A DNA stretch of 64,000 nt from Stomatobaculum longum (GTDB lineage Bacteria; Bacillota; Clostridia; Lachnospirales; Lachnospiraceae). The notes below the pieces were generated by a model that was not told the origin of the DNA, searched no databases, and saw nothing but the letters and a program-made list of their open reading frames with translations. Shown here piece by piece: positions 17,380 to 26,042 of the stretch (position 1 is its first letter; each line of letters starts with the position of its first letter). Position numbers and translations under genes: made by a program. The stretch covers positions 571,257-635,256 of the forward strand of contig JH590861.1 of NCBI GenBank assembly GCA_000242235.1. The letters are read 5' to 3'.

Positions 17380-18243
17380 ATGATTCAGGATATTGCACCG
17401 CATCACTATGATGTAAGCTATCACACAGAGAGAACGCCCGCGCGGCGTTCTTTCCTTGTTTTGGTCTCCCGGGAGGGTGTGCTCTTCCGGGCAACGGACG
17501 ACGGCTTTACGCTGCCGCGCTTCGCCGATTTCGAGACAGAGAGTCTCCCGTTTCCGTCCCTCTGTCAGAAGGCACGCTATCTCTTTGCAATCGACGATGA
17601 CTTTTTCTTTCTGCTGCCTGCGAGCGCCCTGCCCGCCGGAAAACTCGGCGAGGGCTATCGCTTCCTCGGTCCCACGGAGCTCCGCGACTTAAAGCCGCAG
17701 CACCTTGCCTTTGCGGCCATCACTTCCACCCAGCTGTATCGCTTTTACGACCAGCGGAAGTTCTGCGGGCGCTGCGGCGAAAAGATGACGCATTCCGAGG
17801 AGGAGCGCGCCATGTGCTGCAAGCACTGCGGCCTCATCGAGTACCCGAAAATAAGCCCTGCCATCATTGTCGCGGTGCGGGACGGCGATCGCCTGCTCCT
17901 GACCCGCTACGCAAAAAACGCCTCCGACTATCGCCGGAAGGCGTTGGTTGCAGGCTTTGTGGAGGTCGGTGAGACCCCGGAACAGGCGGTGGAACGCGAA
18001 ATCATGGAAGAGACCGGGCTCAAGGTCAAGAACATCCGTCCCTATGCCGTACAGCCCTGGTCCTTCTCCGACTCGCTGATGCTCGCCTATACCGCGGAGC
18101 TCGACGGTTCCGACCGCATCCGCCTCGATGAGAACGAACTCTGCGAGGCCTCGTTTGTGCCGCGGGATGAAATCCCCGACAATCCGACGACCGCCAGTGT
18201 CGGCAACGAGCTGATTCAACGCTTTAAGCGCGGGGAGCTCTGA
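17380..18243 (+). CDS. nudC: NADH pyrophosphatase NudC (also RNA NAD-decapping type)
   Basis: A 287-residue Nudix hydrolase that cleaves NAD(H) to NMN(H) and AMP; family members also remove NAD caps from RNA. The zinc ribbon CGRCGEKM...CCKHCG lies at about residues 128-149, followed by YPKISPAIIVAV and the Nudix box GFVEVGETPEQAVEREIMEETGL split around residues 190-212. The NudC signature continues with QPWSFSDSLM. It ends only 4 bases from the convergent fbp gene, leaving no room for a separate terminator. Confidence 0.95.
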   Translation: MIQDIAPHHYDVSYHTERTPARRSFLVLVSREGVLFRATDDGFTLPRFADFETESLPFPSLCQKARYLFAIDDDFFFLLPASALPAGKLGEGYRFLGPTELRDLKPQHLAFAAITSTQLYRFYDQRKFCGRCGEKMTHSEEERAMCCKHCGLIEYPKISPAIIVAVRDGDRLLLTRYAKNASDYRRKALVAGFVEVGETPEQAVEREIMEETGLKVKNIRPYAVQPWSFSDSLMLAYTAELDGSDRIRLDENELCEASFVPRDEIPDNPTTASVGNELIQRFKRGEL

Positions 18244-18247
18244 TCTC

Positions 18248-20134
18248 TCACTCGACGCGCTCTGGTATGGAGCCGTCCCGGTAGGCGGTGAGGAGCTCGT
18301 TCAGATCTTCAATCTGCGCGGCGAGCCGCTTGCCGATGTCGGTGTCCCCGACCATCACGCGGTAGGGCTCAATCTCAAACTGGTTGGCGCGGGATTCAAT
18401 GTCCAGGTTCTCGCTGATCACGCGCTCCACCGACTCAAAGGGCATGTGGCTCTTGATGCGCATGCCGTGGGAGTTATAAATCAGCGTGTAGCCCGCGATA
18501 CCCGTGGTTTTATGGTAGGCGCGCGAAAAGCCGCCGTCGATCACAATCAGTTTGCCGCCCGCCTTAATCGGATTTTCACCCGCCGAGGCGTGCACCGGCG
18601 TGTGACCGTTGATGATGTGCGAGAGGTCGGACTTTAAGCCGAACTCCCGGAGTATCATGCGGCTCGTCGCCTCGGAATCGAGGAACAGGTAGTACGGGTC
18701 CTGCGGCTCTTTCCAGCTCGCCTTGTCGTCGAGGTAGCTGCGTTCAAAGGTCTTTACGACGCGGCCGCACATCGGCGACTTCGGGCCGCCCCAGAGATAA
18801 AACATAAAGTCCACATAGCGCGCTTCGCCGGTATTATAGGCGAGGCGCGCCGCTTTTTCGCAGAATTCGAAATAACTCTTGCCCCGCAGGAACTGCCCGA
18901 AGAAATTGACCTCCTCCATCTGCCCGTCCTCGGTCAGCGGCACGCAGCCGTGGAACAGGAGGTTATCGTTCATTTTGAGGTAGACGCTGCCGACCGCATA
19001 GAGAAATTCGATGTGGCGCCTAAGCTGCGGGCTCTGGCAGAACGAGCGCTTTAAGTCGTCCATGACTTCCCGCTCTTCCGGCGTCATCCGGTAGGGATCG
19101 CTCCAATCGACGGTCGGGAATTCCATCGTGTTCATCGCATATTCAACGCCGTCAATCGTGACTGTCCCCTTTTCCGGGTTCACCTTGTCGAGCAGAAGTC
19201 TGTCCTGCATCTCGAACTCGGGGTGCCGGAGAATCAGCTCGCCCTCTGCCTTGAACATCATCACATTGATGGCTTTGACCATGGCTTTTGCCGGCGTGCC
19301 CTCATAGGTCTTTTCGGCAAAGAGTTGCAGACGGCGAAGAGAAATGCCGTAGCCGCTCTCCAAGATGCGAATGTTGTTGTAACGTACATTGTTCCGGACG
19401 ACATTCGCGATGCAGGCCTCATTGCCCGCGGCAGCGCCCATCCAGAGCACATCGTGATTGCCCCACTGGATGTCGAGCGAGTGGTAGTCCATGAGCAGCT
19501 CTATAATTTTATCGGCATCCGCACCGCGGTCAAAGAGATCGCCGACAATGTGCAGGTGGTCCACCGCGAGCCGCTTAATGAGGGCCGAGAGCGCGATAAT
19601 GAATTCGTCGCCGTTCTGAATGCCGACGATCGTGTCCAGAATGCGCTCGTGGTAGGCAAGCTGGTTGCCGTCCTCGTCCGGCAGGGCGTGCAACAGCTCA
19701 TCGATGATATAGCCGAATTCTTTCGGCATCGCCTTTCTGACCTTGGAGCGCGTATACTTCGAGGAGAGCACGCGCGCAATTTCAATCATGTGCCGGAGGG
19801 TCTCGCGGTACCACTTCGGCGAAATTCTGCCCTCGCTATGCAGACGCTGCAGCGCCTCCTTCGGATAGTAAATCAGCGTGCGCAGCGCCCGCTTTTCGGT
19901 GTCGTTCAGCACATCCGCAAAAATCATCTCGATTTTTTCGCGAATCACACCCGAGCAGTTGTTCATGATATGCAAAAAGGCATCGTACTCGCCGTGAATG
20001 TCGCTCATGAAGTGCTCGGTGCCCTTCGGGAGATTCATAATCGCCGCGAGGTTGATAATCTCCGTGCATACGGCCTGGCGTGTCGGGAATTTCTCTGCCA
20101 GCAAACTCAAATATTTCCGCTGTTCCTGATTCAT
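18248..20134 (-). CDS. fbp: Fructose-1,6-bisphosphatase, class III
   Basis: A 628-residue gluconeogenic phosphatase of the Bacillota class III type, unrelated to the short class I enzyme. Metallophosphatase motifs are visible: FMSDIHGEYDAF near residues 42-53, VGDLFDRGADADKI near 198-211, and QWGNHDVLWMG near 219-229. The end contains GHTPVHASAGENPIKAGGKLIVIDGGFSRAY. Length is normal. The start has AGGAGG upstream. It lies directly downstream of the purD terminator; a separate promoter was not recognised. Confidence 0.97.
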   Translation of the reverse strand: MNQEQRKYLSLLAEKFPTRQAVCTEIINLAAIMNLPKGTEHFMSDIHGEYDAFLHIMNNCSGVIREKIEMIFADVLNDTEKRALRTLIYYPKEALQRLHSEGRISPKWYRETLRHMIEIARVLSSKYTRSKVRKAMPKEFGYIIDELLHALPDEDGNQLAYHERILDTIVGIQNGDEFIIALSALIKRLAVDHLHIVGDLFDRGADADKIIELLMDYHSLDIQWGNHDVLWMGAAAGNEACIANVVRNNVRYNNIRILESGYGISLRRLQLFAEKTYEGTPAKAMVKAINVMMFKAEGELILRHPEFEMQDRLLLDKVNPEKGTVTIDGVEYAMNTMEFPTVDWSDPYRMTPEEREVMDDLKRSFCQSPQLRRHIEFLYAVGSVYLKMNDNLLFHGCVPLTEDGQMEEVNFFGQFLRGKSYFEFCEKAARLAYNTGEARYVDFMFYLWGGPKSPMCGRVVKTFERSYLDDKASWKEPQDPYYLFLDSEATSRMILREFGLKSDLSHIINGHTPVHASAGENPIKAGGKLIVIDGGFSRAYHKTTGIAGYTLIYNSHGMRIKSHMPFESVERVISENLDIESRANQFEIEPYRVMVGDTDIGKRLAAQIEDLNELLTAYRDGSIPERVE

Positions 20135-20156
20135 GCCGCCTCCTTTTTTGAAAAGC

Positions 20157-20199
20157 AGAAAAAGCCAAACCGCAGTTTTGTTGCGATTTGGCTTTTTCT
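20157..20199 (-). terminator. Terminator of the purEMND operon
   Basis: Arms of 18 bases (20157-20174 and 20182-20199) pair around a 7-base loop; the single non-Watson-Crick position is a G-T pair on the reverse strand. A T tract follows. It lies between purD and fbp. Confidence 0.88.
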
Positions 20200-20209
20200 T
20201 ATCAGTGAT

Positions 20210-21502
20210 TCACGCCTGCTGTGCCTCTTCGGCCGCGACACCCGCAAGGGCAATGTCCGTCCGCATATACTTGTTGGCAAACGAAATCTTCTCCGCCGCC
20301 GCGTAGGCTCTCTCTCTCGCTTCGCGTATGGTCTTGCCGAGCGCCGTGACATCGAGCACCCGACCGCCGTTCGTGACGACGCGCCCTTCGTCGTCAAAGC
20401 GCGTGCCCGCGTGATAGCAGTAGACATCCGGCTCGCTCTTCAGGCTCTCAAGTCCCGAAATCGGCAGCCCCTTCTCGTACTTCACGGGATAGCCCTCGCT
20501 CGCAAGTACGACCGTGACGCAGGCCTTATCGCAGAACTTGAGCTGTACCTCGTCAAGTTTCCCCTCGACGCAGGCGAGCATCACTTCGAGGAGGTCATTC
20601 TCCATGCGTGGGAGCACGACCTGTGCCTCCGGGTCGCCGAAGCGCACATTGTACTCGAGCACGCGGGGGCCGTCCGGCGTCAGCATGAGTCCGAAGAAGA
20701 TGACACCTTGGAAGGGTCTCCCCTCCGCCGCCATCGCATCGACCGTGCGCTGATAAATCTTCTCCTCACAAAACCGCGCGATTTCATCCGTGTAGTAGGG
20801 GCTCGGCGAGTAATTTCCCATGCCGCCCGTATTGAGACCCTGATCGCCGTCCTTGGCTCTCTTGTGGTCCTGCGCGCTCGCCATGATGCGTATGGTCTTG
20901 CCGTCCACAAAGGAGAGCACGGAGACCTCGCGACCCGTCATGAACTCCTCAATGACCACCTTGTCGCCGGAGGCGCCGAACTTCCGCTCGAGCATCATTT
21001 CCTTCAGGCCTTCCTCGGCCGCCTCGCGGGTCTCGCAGATCAGAACGCCCTTCCCGAGCGCCGGACCGTCCGCCTTGAGCACCACCGGAATCTTGCAGGT
21101 CTCGAGATAGCGCTTTGCCGCCTCGTAGTCCGTAAAGCTCTCGTAAGCTGCCGTCGGAATCTCATACTTTTTCATGAGTTCCTTCGCGAAAGCCTTGGAG
21201 CCCTCAAGAATCGCCGCATTTTTCTTCGGCCCGAAGACCTTGAGTCCCGCTTCTTCCAGAAAGTCTGCGAGTCCGCCGATCAGCGGATCGTCCATGCCGA
21301 TCACAACAAGATCAATCTTCTCCCGCAGGGCAAAGTCCCGGATTTTTTCGAATTCCATCGCGCCGATCGGCACCAATTCCGCGACTTCTGCGATACCGGC
21401 ATTGCCCGGCGCGCAGTAGAGTTTTGAGAACCGTCCGCTCTCCCGCAGTTTCCGGCAAATCGCATGTTCTCTGCCGCCGCCGCCGACTACCAGTACTCTC
21501 AT
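20210..21502 (-). CDS. purD: Phosphoribosylamine-glycine ligase (GAR synthetase)
   Basis: A 430-residue ATP-grasp enzyme for the second step of purine synthesis, joining glycine to phosphoribosylamine. The N terminus MRVLVVGGGGREHAICRKL and the blocks KADGPALGKGVLIC, SFVDGKTIRIMASAQDHKRAKDGDQGLNTGGMG (read in parts) and EYNVRFGDPEAQVVLPRM are diagnostic. It overlaps purN by 4 bases (ATGA), so translation is coupled. It is last in purE-purM-purN-purD. Confidence 0.98.
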   Translation of the reverse strand: MRVLVVGGGGREHAICRKLRESGRFSKLYCAPGNAGIAEVAELVPIGAMEFEKIRDFALREKIDLVVIGMDDPLIGGLADFLEEAGLKVFGPKKNAAILEGSKAFAKELMKKYEIPTAAYESFTDYEAAKRYLETCKIPVVLKADGPALGKGVLICETREAAEEGLKEMMLERKFGASGDKVVIEEFMTGREVSVLSFVDGKTIRIMASAQDHKRAKDGDQGLNTGGMGNYSPSPYYTDEIARFCEEKIYQRTVDAMAAEGRPFQGVIFFGLMLTPDGPRVLEYNVRFGDPEAQVVLPRMENDLLEVMLACVEGKLDEVQLKFCDKACVTVVLASEGYPVKYEKGLPISGLESLKSEPDVYCYHAGTRFDDEGRVVTNGGRVLDVTALGKTIREARERAYAAAEKISFANKYMRTDIALAGVAAEEAQQA

Positions 21503-22110
21503 GCCCCGTCCCCTCTCTCACTTGCCTCGCGCGCCATCTCTTCAATGGCACGCGGCAATAAAATCCACTCCGCTTCTTCCATGACGCGCCGCTGCAAGGT
21601 CTCCGGCGTGTCGCCCGGCTTCACCTCGACCGCTTTCTGGAGGAGTATCGGCCCCTCGTCGAGTCCCTCGTCCACGAGATGCACGGTCGCGCCGGTCACC
21701 TTGACACCGCGCCGCAGCGCCTGTTCATGCACCTTTAAGCCGTAGGCGCCCTTGCCGCAAAAACTCGGAATCAGCGAGGGGTGAATGTTTAAAATCCTGC
21801 CGCGGTAGCGGCGTATCATCTCATCCGGAATCTTCACGAGATAGCCCGCGAGCACGATGAGATCCAGCTTTTCGCGCTCCACCGCCTCGAGCAGCGCACG
21901 GTGAAAGGCCTCCCGGTCCGGAAAATCCGCCGGGGAAATGCACTCGTTCGCAATCCCCGCCGCCGCCGCGCGCTGCAGTGCGTACGCGGCGGCATTGTTC
22001 GAGAGCACATAGACCACCTTCGCATGGCGAATCACACCGCTTTTCTCGGCATCGAGGATTGCCTGCAGATTGGTCCCGCCGCCGCTCACCAGCACGCCGA
22101 CTCTCAGCAT
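21499..22110 (-). CDS. purN: Phosphoribosylglycinamide formyltransferase
   Basis: A 203-residue folate-dependent GAR transformylase, third step of purine synthesis. It starts LRVGVLVSGGGTNLQAIL and carries ILNIHPSLIPSFCGKGAYG, which includes the catalytic Asn-His pair, and GATVHLVDEGLDEGPIL with the catalytic aspartate. Its length is usual. It overlaps purM by 7 bases and purD by 4 bases. Confidence 0.97.
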   Translation of the reverse strand: MLRVGVLVSGGGTNLQAILDAEKSGVIRHAKVVYVLSNNAAAYALQRAAAAGIANECISPADFPDREAFHRALLEAVEREKLDLIVLAGYLVKIPDEMIRRYRGRILNIHPSLIPSFCGKGAYGLKVHEQALRRGVKVTGATVHLVDEGLDEGPILLQKAVEVKPGDTPETLQRRVMEEAEWILLPRAIEEMAREASERGDGA

Positions 22111-23129
22111 AAGTCAACGCCCTTTTCGCCCGCCTTGCATTCGCCGATCACAAAGCTCTTTTCGCCCGCTGCCCGGAAGGCCTCGATGGTCTTCTCGACA
22201 TCGGCCGGATCGACCGCGACCACCATGCCGACACCCATATTAAAGGTGTTGTACATGACGTGTTCGCTGACTTCGCCCTTCTCTGCCATAAGACGGAAAA
22301 TGGCCGGAACCTCATAGGAGTCCTTCCGGATTTCCGCGCGGACACCGTCTTTCAGCATGCGCGGCACATTCTCGTAGAAACCGCCGCCCGTGATATGGCT
22401 GCAGGCGTGAATGCGGACGCCAGCCTCCTTCGCGCTCTTTAAAGCCTTCACGTAGATGCGGGTCGGTGCGAGCAGCACCTCGCCGAGGGTTGCGCCGAGT
22501 TCCGGATAGAAGCGCGTCAAATTCTCCCTGCTCATCTCAAAGATGTTGCGGACCAGGGAGAAGCCGTTCGAGTGAACACCGCTCGACGCAATGCCAATCA
22601 GGACATCGCCCGGCTTCAGTTCTTCGCCCGTAATCAGATCCTTTCTGTCGCAGGCGCCGACCGAGAAGCCCGCGAGGTCATATTCGTCCTCGGGCATAAG
22701 TCCCGGGTGCTCCGCGGTCTCACCGCCGACCAGTGCGCAGCCCGCCTGAACGCAGCCCTCCGCGACACCGGAGACAATCGTCGCAATCTTCTCCGGGACA
22801 TTCTTGCCGCAGGCAATGTAGTCGAGGAAAAAGAGCGGCTCGCCGCCCGCGCAGGCGACATCGTTCACGCACATCGCGACACAGTCAATGCCGATCGTAT
22901 CGTGGCGATCCAGCAAAAACGCAATTTTTAATTTGGTGCCGACGCCGTCGGTTCCGGACAGAAGCACCGGATCCTCCATGTTCTTGATGCCCGCAAGGGA
23001 GAAGGCTCCCGAAAAGCCGCCGATGCCCCCCATCACCTCGGGGCGCAGCGTGCGCTTTACATACTGTTTCATCAGTTCTACGGACGCATAGCCCGCCTCA
23101 ATGTCAACTCCGGAATTTCTGTAATCCAT
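22104..23129 (-). CDS. purM: Phosphoribosylformylglycinamidine cyclo-ligase (AIR synthetase)
   Basis: A 341-residue enzyme that closes the imidazole ring in purine synthesis, using ATP. The family blocks LLSGTDGVGTKLKIAF, DCVAMCVNDVACAGGEPLFFLDY, LVGGETAEHPG and ACSHITGGGFYENVPRML are present. The ATG at 23129 (protein MDYRNSGVDIEAG) has GAGGAG five bases upstream and is preferred to the longer frame. It lies 11 bases behind purE. Confidence 0.98.
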   Translation of the reverse strand: MDYRNSGVDIEAGYASVELMKQYVKRTLRPEVMGGIGGFSGAFSLAGIKNMEDPVLLSGTDGVGTKLKIAFLLDRHDTIGIDCVAMCVNDVACAGGEPLFFLDYIACGKNVPEKIATIVSGVAEGCVQAGCALVGGETAEHPGLMPEDEYDLAGFSVGACDRKDLITGEELKPGDVLIGIASSGVHSNGFSLVRNIFEMSRENLTRFYPELGATLGEVLLAPTRIYVKALKSAKEAGVRIHACSHITGGGFYENVPRMLKDGVRAEIRKDSYEVPAIFRLMAEKGEVSEHVMYNTFNMGVGMVVAVDPADVEKTIEAFRAAGEKSFVIGECKAGEKGVDLC

Positions 23130-23140
23130 TGCGGCTCCTC

Positions 23141-23647
23141 TCACTTGAGAAAACTCTGGTAACCCTCGCGCTGCAGCTTCTCATCCTTACCGACAACCTC
23201 GTCGCGCATTTCCTTCTGAAATGCCTGCAGCTTCTCCTCGAGCGCCTTGTCGCCGACCGCGAGAATCTTTGCCGCGAGAATGCCCGCGTTCTTGCCGCCG
23301 TTGATCGCAACGGTCGCGCAGGGAATGCCGCTCGGCATCTGCACAATCGAGTAGAGCGAATCCACACCGCCGAGATCCGAGGTCTTCATCGGGATGCCGA
23401 TGACCGGCAGCGAAAAGAGCGCCGCGCACATGCCCGGCAGATGCGCCGCCTTGCCCGCACCCGCGATGATGACCGAGAGACCGCGCTCTCTGGCACCGTT
23501 TGCCCACTCAAAAAAGACATCCGGCTCGCGGTGCGCCGAGATAATGCGCATCTCGTATTCAATCCCCATTTTCTCCAAAAATGCCGCTGCCTGTGCCATC
23601 ACGGGCATATCCGAATCACTGCCCATCACAATTCCGACTTTTGCCAT
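23141..23647 (-). CDS. purE: N5-carboxyaminoimidazole ribonucleotide mutase
   Basis: A 168-residue enzyme that moves the carboxyl group in N5-CAIR to give CAIR (class I) or carboxylates AIR directly (class II). The motif GIVMGSDSDMPVM at the N terminus, ISAHREPDVFFEWA and IAGAGKAAHLPGMCAALFSLPVIGIP (read in parts) identify it. No purK is seen in the window, so the class cannot be settled here. The ATG at 23647 has AAGGAGG upstream; the frame extends 22 codons further but runs into the promoter. First gene of purEMND. Confidence 0.96.
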   Translation of the reverse strand: MAKVGIVMGSDSDMPVMAQAAAFLEKMGIEYEMRIISAHREPDVFFEWANGARERGLSVIIAGAGKAAHLPGMCAALFSLPVIGIPMKTSDLGGVDSLYSIVQMPSGIPCATVAINGGKNAGILAAKILAVGDKALEEKLQAFQKEMRDEVVGKDEKLQREGYQSFLK

Positions 23648-23678
23648 TGCACCCTCCTTATTGATTCGTTTCACTTGT

Positions 23679-23707
23679 ATTATATCGGCGCTCTTCTTTG
23701 AGCTCAA
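23679..23707 (-). promoter_or_regulatory. Promoter of purEMND
   Basis: On the reverse strand TTGAGC (23702-23707) and a consensus TATAAT (23679-23684) have 17-base spacing, 31 bases upstream of purE. The leader is too short for a purine riboswitch, and none was seen. Confidence 0.82.
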
Positions 23708-23716
23708 TCCCAATTT

Positions 23717-24412
23717 TTATTTGCTTTCCGGCGCATAGAGCTCGCGAAGCCAGCCCTGTTGTCGCACGGAATATCGCGTGTCCTTTCCGCACACACGCTG
23801 ATACCGCAAAATCGCCGCAAGGCATTTTTCACGCACCGTTTTGTCCGCCGTTTCACGGATGAGCGGGCGCAGTCTGTCCCGGAGCGCTTTGTCGAGAAAA
23901 AGCGATAAATCTTCGGCGTGCGCTGCGGCGACCTCCGGATACCGGTCCGCATACCAGGGTAACTCTCCGGGTAAGATGACCGTCAGACCGAAGGGTCCCT
24001 CTGCCCGCGCCGAAAAGCGCTGTCGCACATCCTCTTCCGCGTAATCGAATAAATCGTAGTAAATCGCTTCTCTTATCTCTCCGGGTGCGCTGTCCCGGGC
24101 AAACAGCCCGTAGCACTGGAGAAAGAGTTCGAGGCAGCGAACGCCAAGCGCCTTGTCACACTGCGGCGAAAACGCGCGGCTGCAGACGGAAGACAGGACT
24201 GCGAGCAGTGCCTCCTCCGTATTGCCGGGCAACATAAGGCAGAGTGCCCTGTCCCTCGCTTCCCCACTCGCCTCTGTGGCTGTCACAAGAGCACGCGCCT
24301 CACGACCGAAAAACCCCTGAAAGCGCTCGGTCGCAAAACGCTCCGCCGGTATCTCCGCGAGTCGCTCCCTTGCAAGCCTAAGCCGCTCTGTAAGCAGCAT
24401 TTCCCGCTCCAT
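23717..24412 (-). CDS. Hypothetical protein behind the pyr operon
   Basis: A 231-residue protein with no family I recognise. It is mostly helical in character and rich in Arg, Glu, Ala and Leu, without a signal peptide or membrane segment, so probably cytoplasmic. A cluster of cysteines (SSVCSRAFSPQCDKALGVRCLELFLQCYG) lies in the middle and a conserved-looking YYDLFDYAEEDVRQRF follows. The start at 24412 is chosen because its ATG shares the last base of the upstream stop (TGATG), a coupled arrangement; the longer frame overlaps the upstream gene by 255 bases. It ends 10 bases before the purE promoter. Confidence 0.75.
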   Translation of the reverse strand: MEREMLLTERLRLARERLAEIPAERFATERFQGFFGREARALVTATEASGEARDRALCLMLPGNTEEALLAVLSSVCSRAFSPQCDKALGVRCLELFLQCYGLFARDSAPGEIREAIYYDLFDYAEEDVRQRFSARAEGPFGLTVILPGELPWYADRYPEVAAAHAEDLSLFLDKALRDRLRPLIRETADKTVREKCLAAILRYQRVCGKDTRYSVRQQGWLRELYAPESK

Positions 24413-24891
24413 CAGCTGCTGAGCCCGAGGAACTGGGCAATTAACCAAGTCACCATCACCAGACCGCAGAGCGAGAGCCCGATCCAGGTGTAAAGCTGAT
24501 TTTTTTCCTTCTCGCGGAGCGCGGTCACCGCGAGGTAGATGCCGTAGATTGAAACCAGCATGGCGCTCATGACCGCCGCCGAAACCGTGAGCGAGGGTTC
24601 CCCCGCTGCCTGTAGCATGCTGAAAAAGGCGAGTGCCGTAAAGAGCACAGCGACAACGCCGCCGCAAAGTGCCGTGAGCCCGGTCTCGGAGTGCGGCTTC
24701 TTCAGGTAGCTGATCAGCGAAGAGAGCTGCTGATTCTGTTTGCCTTTCTTTTTCGGGCGCCGCTGCTTGCTACGGCGCACCCGCTCTTCTTCCGGCAAAA
24801 ATTCCGGGCGCTCCAGAATCGAGTCGTCGCTCTTTGCGACCGGCGTCAGAAATTTATATTCTTTTTTTCGAAAGGGATTAGGCAGACGCAC
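24412..24891 (-). CDS. Three-segment membrane protein, DUF6142-like
   Basis: A 159-residue protein. Residues 1-70 are soluble and strongly charged, with a basic stretch RRSKQRRPKKKGKQNQQ near 39-55. Three hydrophobic segments follow at about 72-94, 102-123 and 135-156. The start FRKKEYKF and the arrangement of helices with an REKEKN loop before the last one recall the small DUF6142 family of Lachnospiraceae; this is a memory-based match and uncertain. It overlaps the VanZ-like gene by 14 bases and the next gene by 1 base, so it is probably translated as part of the pyr transcript. Function unknown. Confidence 0.8.
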   Translation of the reverse strand: MRLPNPFRKKEYKFLTPVAKSDDSILERPEFLPEEERVRRSKQRRPKKKGKQNQQLSSLISYLKKPHSETGLTALCGGVVAVLFTALAFFSMLQAAGEPSLTVSAAVMSAMLVSIYGIYLAVTALREKEKNQLYTWIGLSLCGLVMVTWLIAQFLGLSS

Positions 24892-25339
24892 GATTTAACC
24901 TCCTAAGAAACAGCCGGAAAATAAAATAGCCTGCGACAACGCCGATCGTATTCAAAAAAATATCGTCGACATCAAAACTGCCGAGCCGGGTCAGAAGCTG
25001 CGCTGTCTCAATGAGCCCCGAAAACAACACCCCCGCAATCAGGCTGCGGAAAAAGCTGTGGCGCTTTCCGCTCACAATCGGCAAAAAAAAGCCGAAGGGC
25101 ACAAAGGCAAAGACATTGCCGAAGGTATTCAGGATAAAAGCGCGGTAGCCGAGTATGTGGCGGTAATGCCAGAAGCGCCAGATTTCCCGGAACAGCACAA
25201 TGTTGTAGCGCAGATTCGCACTGCTCCTCCCCTGCCTGCCGAGTGCTTCGGCAAAGAAGAGAAAATAGCTGAGCCCCGCAAGATAAATGACAAAAAGCAA
25301 GGTTCCGAGCAGGCGATGTTTCCATCGGATTTTATCCAT
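24878..25339 (-). CDS. VanZ family membrane protein
   Basis: A 153-residue integral membrane protein of the VanZ-like family. Four hydrophobic segments are visible (about residues 8-30, 68-86, 95-112 and 126-147). The family landmarks are YNIVLFREIW, the FGNVFAFVPFGFFLP segment and LIETAQLLTRLGSFDVDDIFLNTIGVVAGY read across the last half. VanZ of the vancomycin-resistance cluster gives low-level teicoplanin resistance, but most members, like this one outside any van cluster, have no known role. It follows pyrE by 8 bases. Confidence 0.9.
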   Translation of the reverse strand: MDKIRWKHRLLGTLLFVIYLAGLSYFLFFAEALGRQGRSSANLRYNIVLFREIWRFWHYRHILGYRAFILNTFGNVFAFVPFGFFLPIVSGKRHSFFRSLIAGVLFSGLIETAQLLTRLGSFDVDDIFLNTIGVVAGYFIFRLFLRRLNRASA

Positions 25340-25347
25340 GGACAGGC

Positions 25348-26028
25348 TCAGTCCTCCTCCGCACCGTATTCACGGTAGTAGGCATCGATTCTCTCCATCA
25401 GCGCATCGTCGATGATTACCTTGCCGTTCACTTCACGCCGGTAGAGGTGTTCAATGACCTCCTTCATCGTGACAATCGCTGTCGTCTTGATGCCGTAACG
25501 CTCCGAAATCTCGGAGAGCGCGCTCTTTTTACCCTTGCCTCTCTCGCAGCGATCCACGCTGACCACGAGGCCCAGTACCTCTGCGTTGCCCTGTGCCTTG
25601 ATAATCGGCATGGTCTCCTCAATCGAGGTTCCGGCCGTCGTGACATCCTCGACAATCACGATCTTATCGCTGTCCTTGATCGGCGCACCGAGGAGAATCC
25701 CCTTGTCGCCGTGGTCCTTGACTTCCTTCCGGTTTGCGACATAGCCCACTTCCTGCTCATAGAGCTCGCTCATGCCGATCGAAGCCGCGACGCAGAGCGG
25801 AATACCCTTGTACGCCGGTCCGAAGAGCAAGGTCGCCTCCTCGCCGAATGCCGCGTGGATGGCGCGCGCATAGTAGGCGCCGAGCTGCTTTAACTGCGTT
25901 CCGGTGCGGTAAAAGCCGGTGTTCACAAAGAACGGCGTCTTTCTGCCGCTTTTGGTCACGAAGTCCCCGAACTTTAAGACTTCGCACGAAATCATAAACT
26001 CAATAAATTCCTGCTTGTACTGTTCCAT
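25348..26028 (-). CDS. pyrE: Orotate phosphoribosyltransferase
   Basis: A 226-residue enzyme that makes orotidine 5'-phosphate from orotate and PRPP. The PRPP-binding loop IVEDVTTAGTSIEETM lies at about residues 124-139. GRKTPFFVNTGFY and LLFGPAYKGIPL are further family signatures. It is the fourth gene of pyrF-pyrK-pyrD-pyrE, 14 bases behind pyrD. Confidence 0.97.
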   Translation of the reverse strand: MEQYKQEFIEFMISCEVLKFGDFVTKSGRKTPFFVNTGFYRTGTQLKQLGAYYARAIHAAFGEEATLLFGPAYKGIPLCVAASIGMSELYEQEVGYVANRKEVKDHGDKGILLGAPIKDSDKIVIVEDVTTAGTSIEETMPIIKAQGNAEVLGLVVSVDRCERGKGKKSALSEISERYGIKTTAIVTMKEVIEHLYRREVNGKVIIDDALMERIDAYYREYGAEED

Positions 26029-26042
26029 CGTCTCCCCCTTGT

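Noticed and set aside
19223-21427. A 734-codon open frame on the plus strand opposite fbp and purD
   Set aside because: It is antisense to two certain genes, crosses their intergenic terminator and has arginine- and histidine-rich low-information sequence; it reflects GC-rich codon use.
23648-23716. Purine riboswitch before purE
   Set aside because: The leader is about 25 bases, too short for the aptamer.
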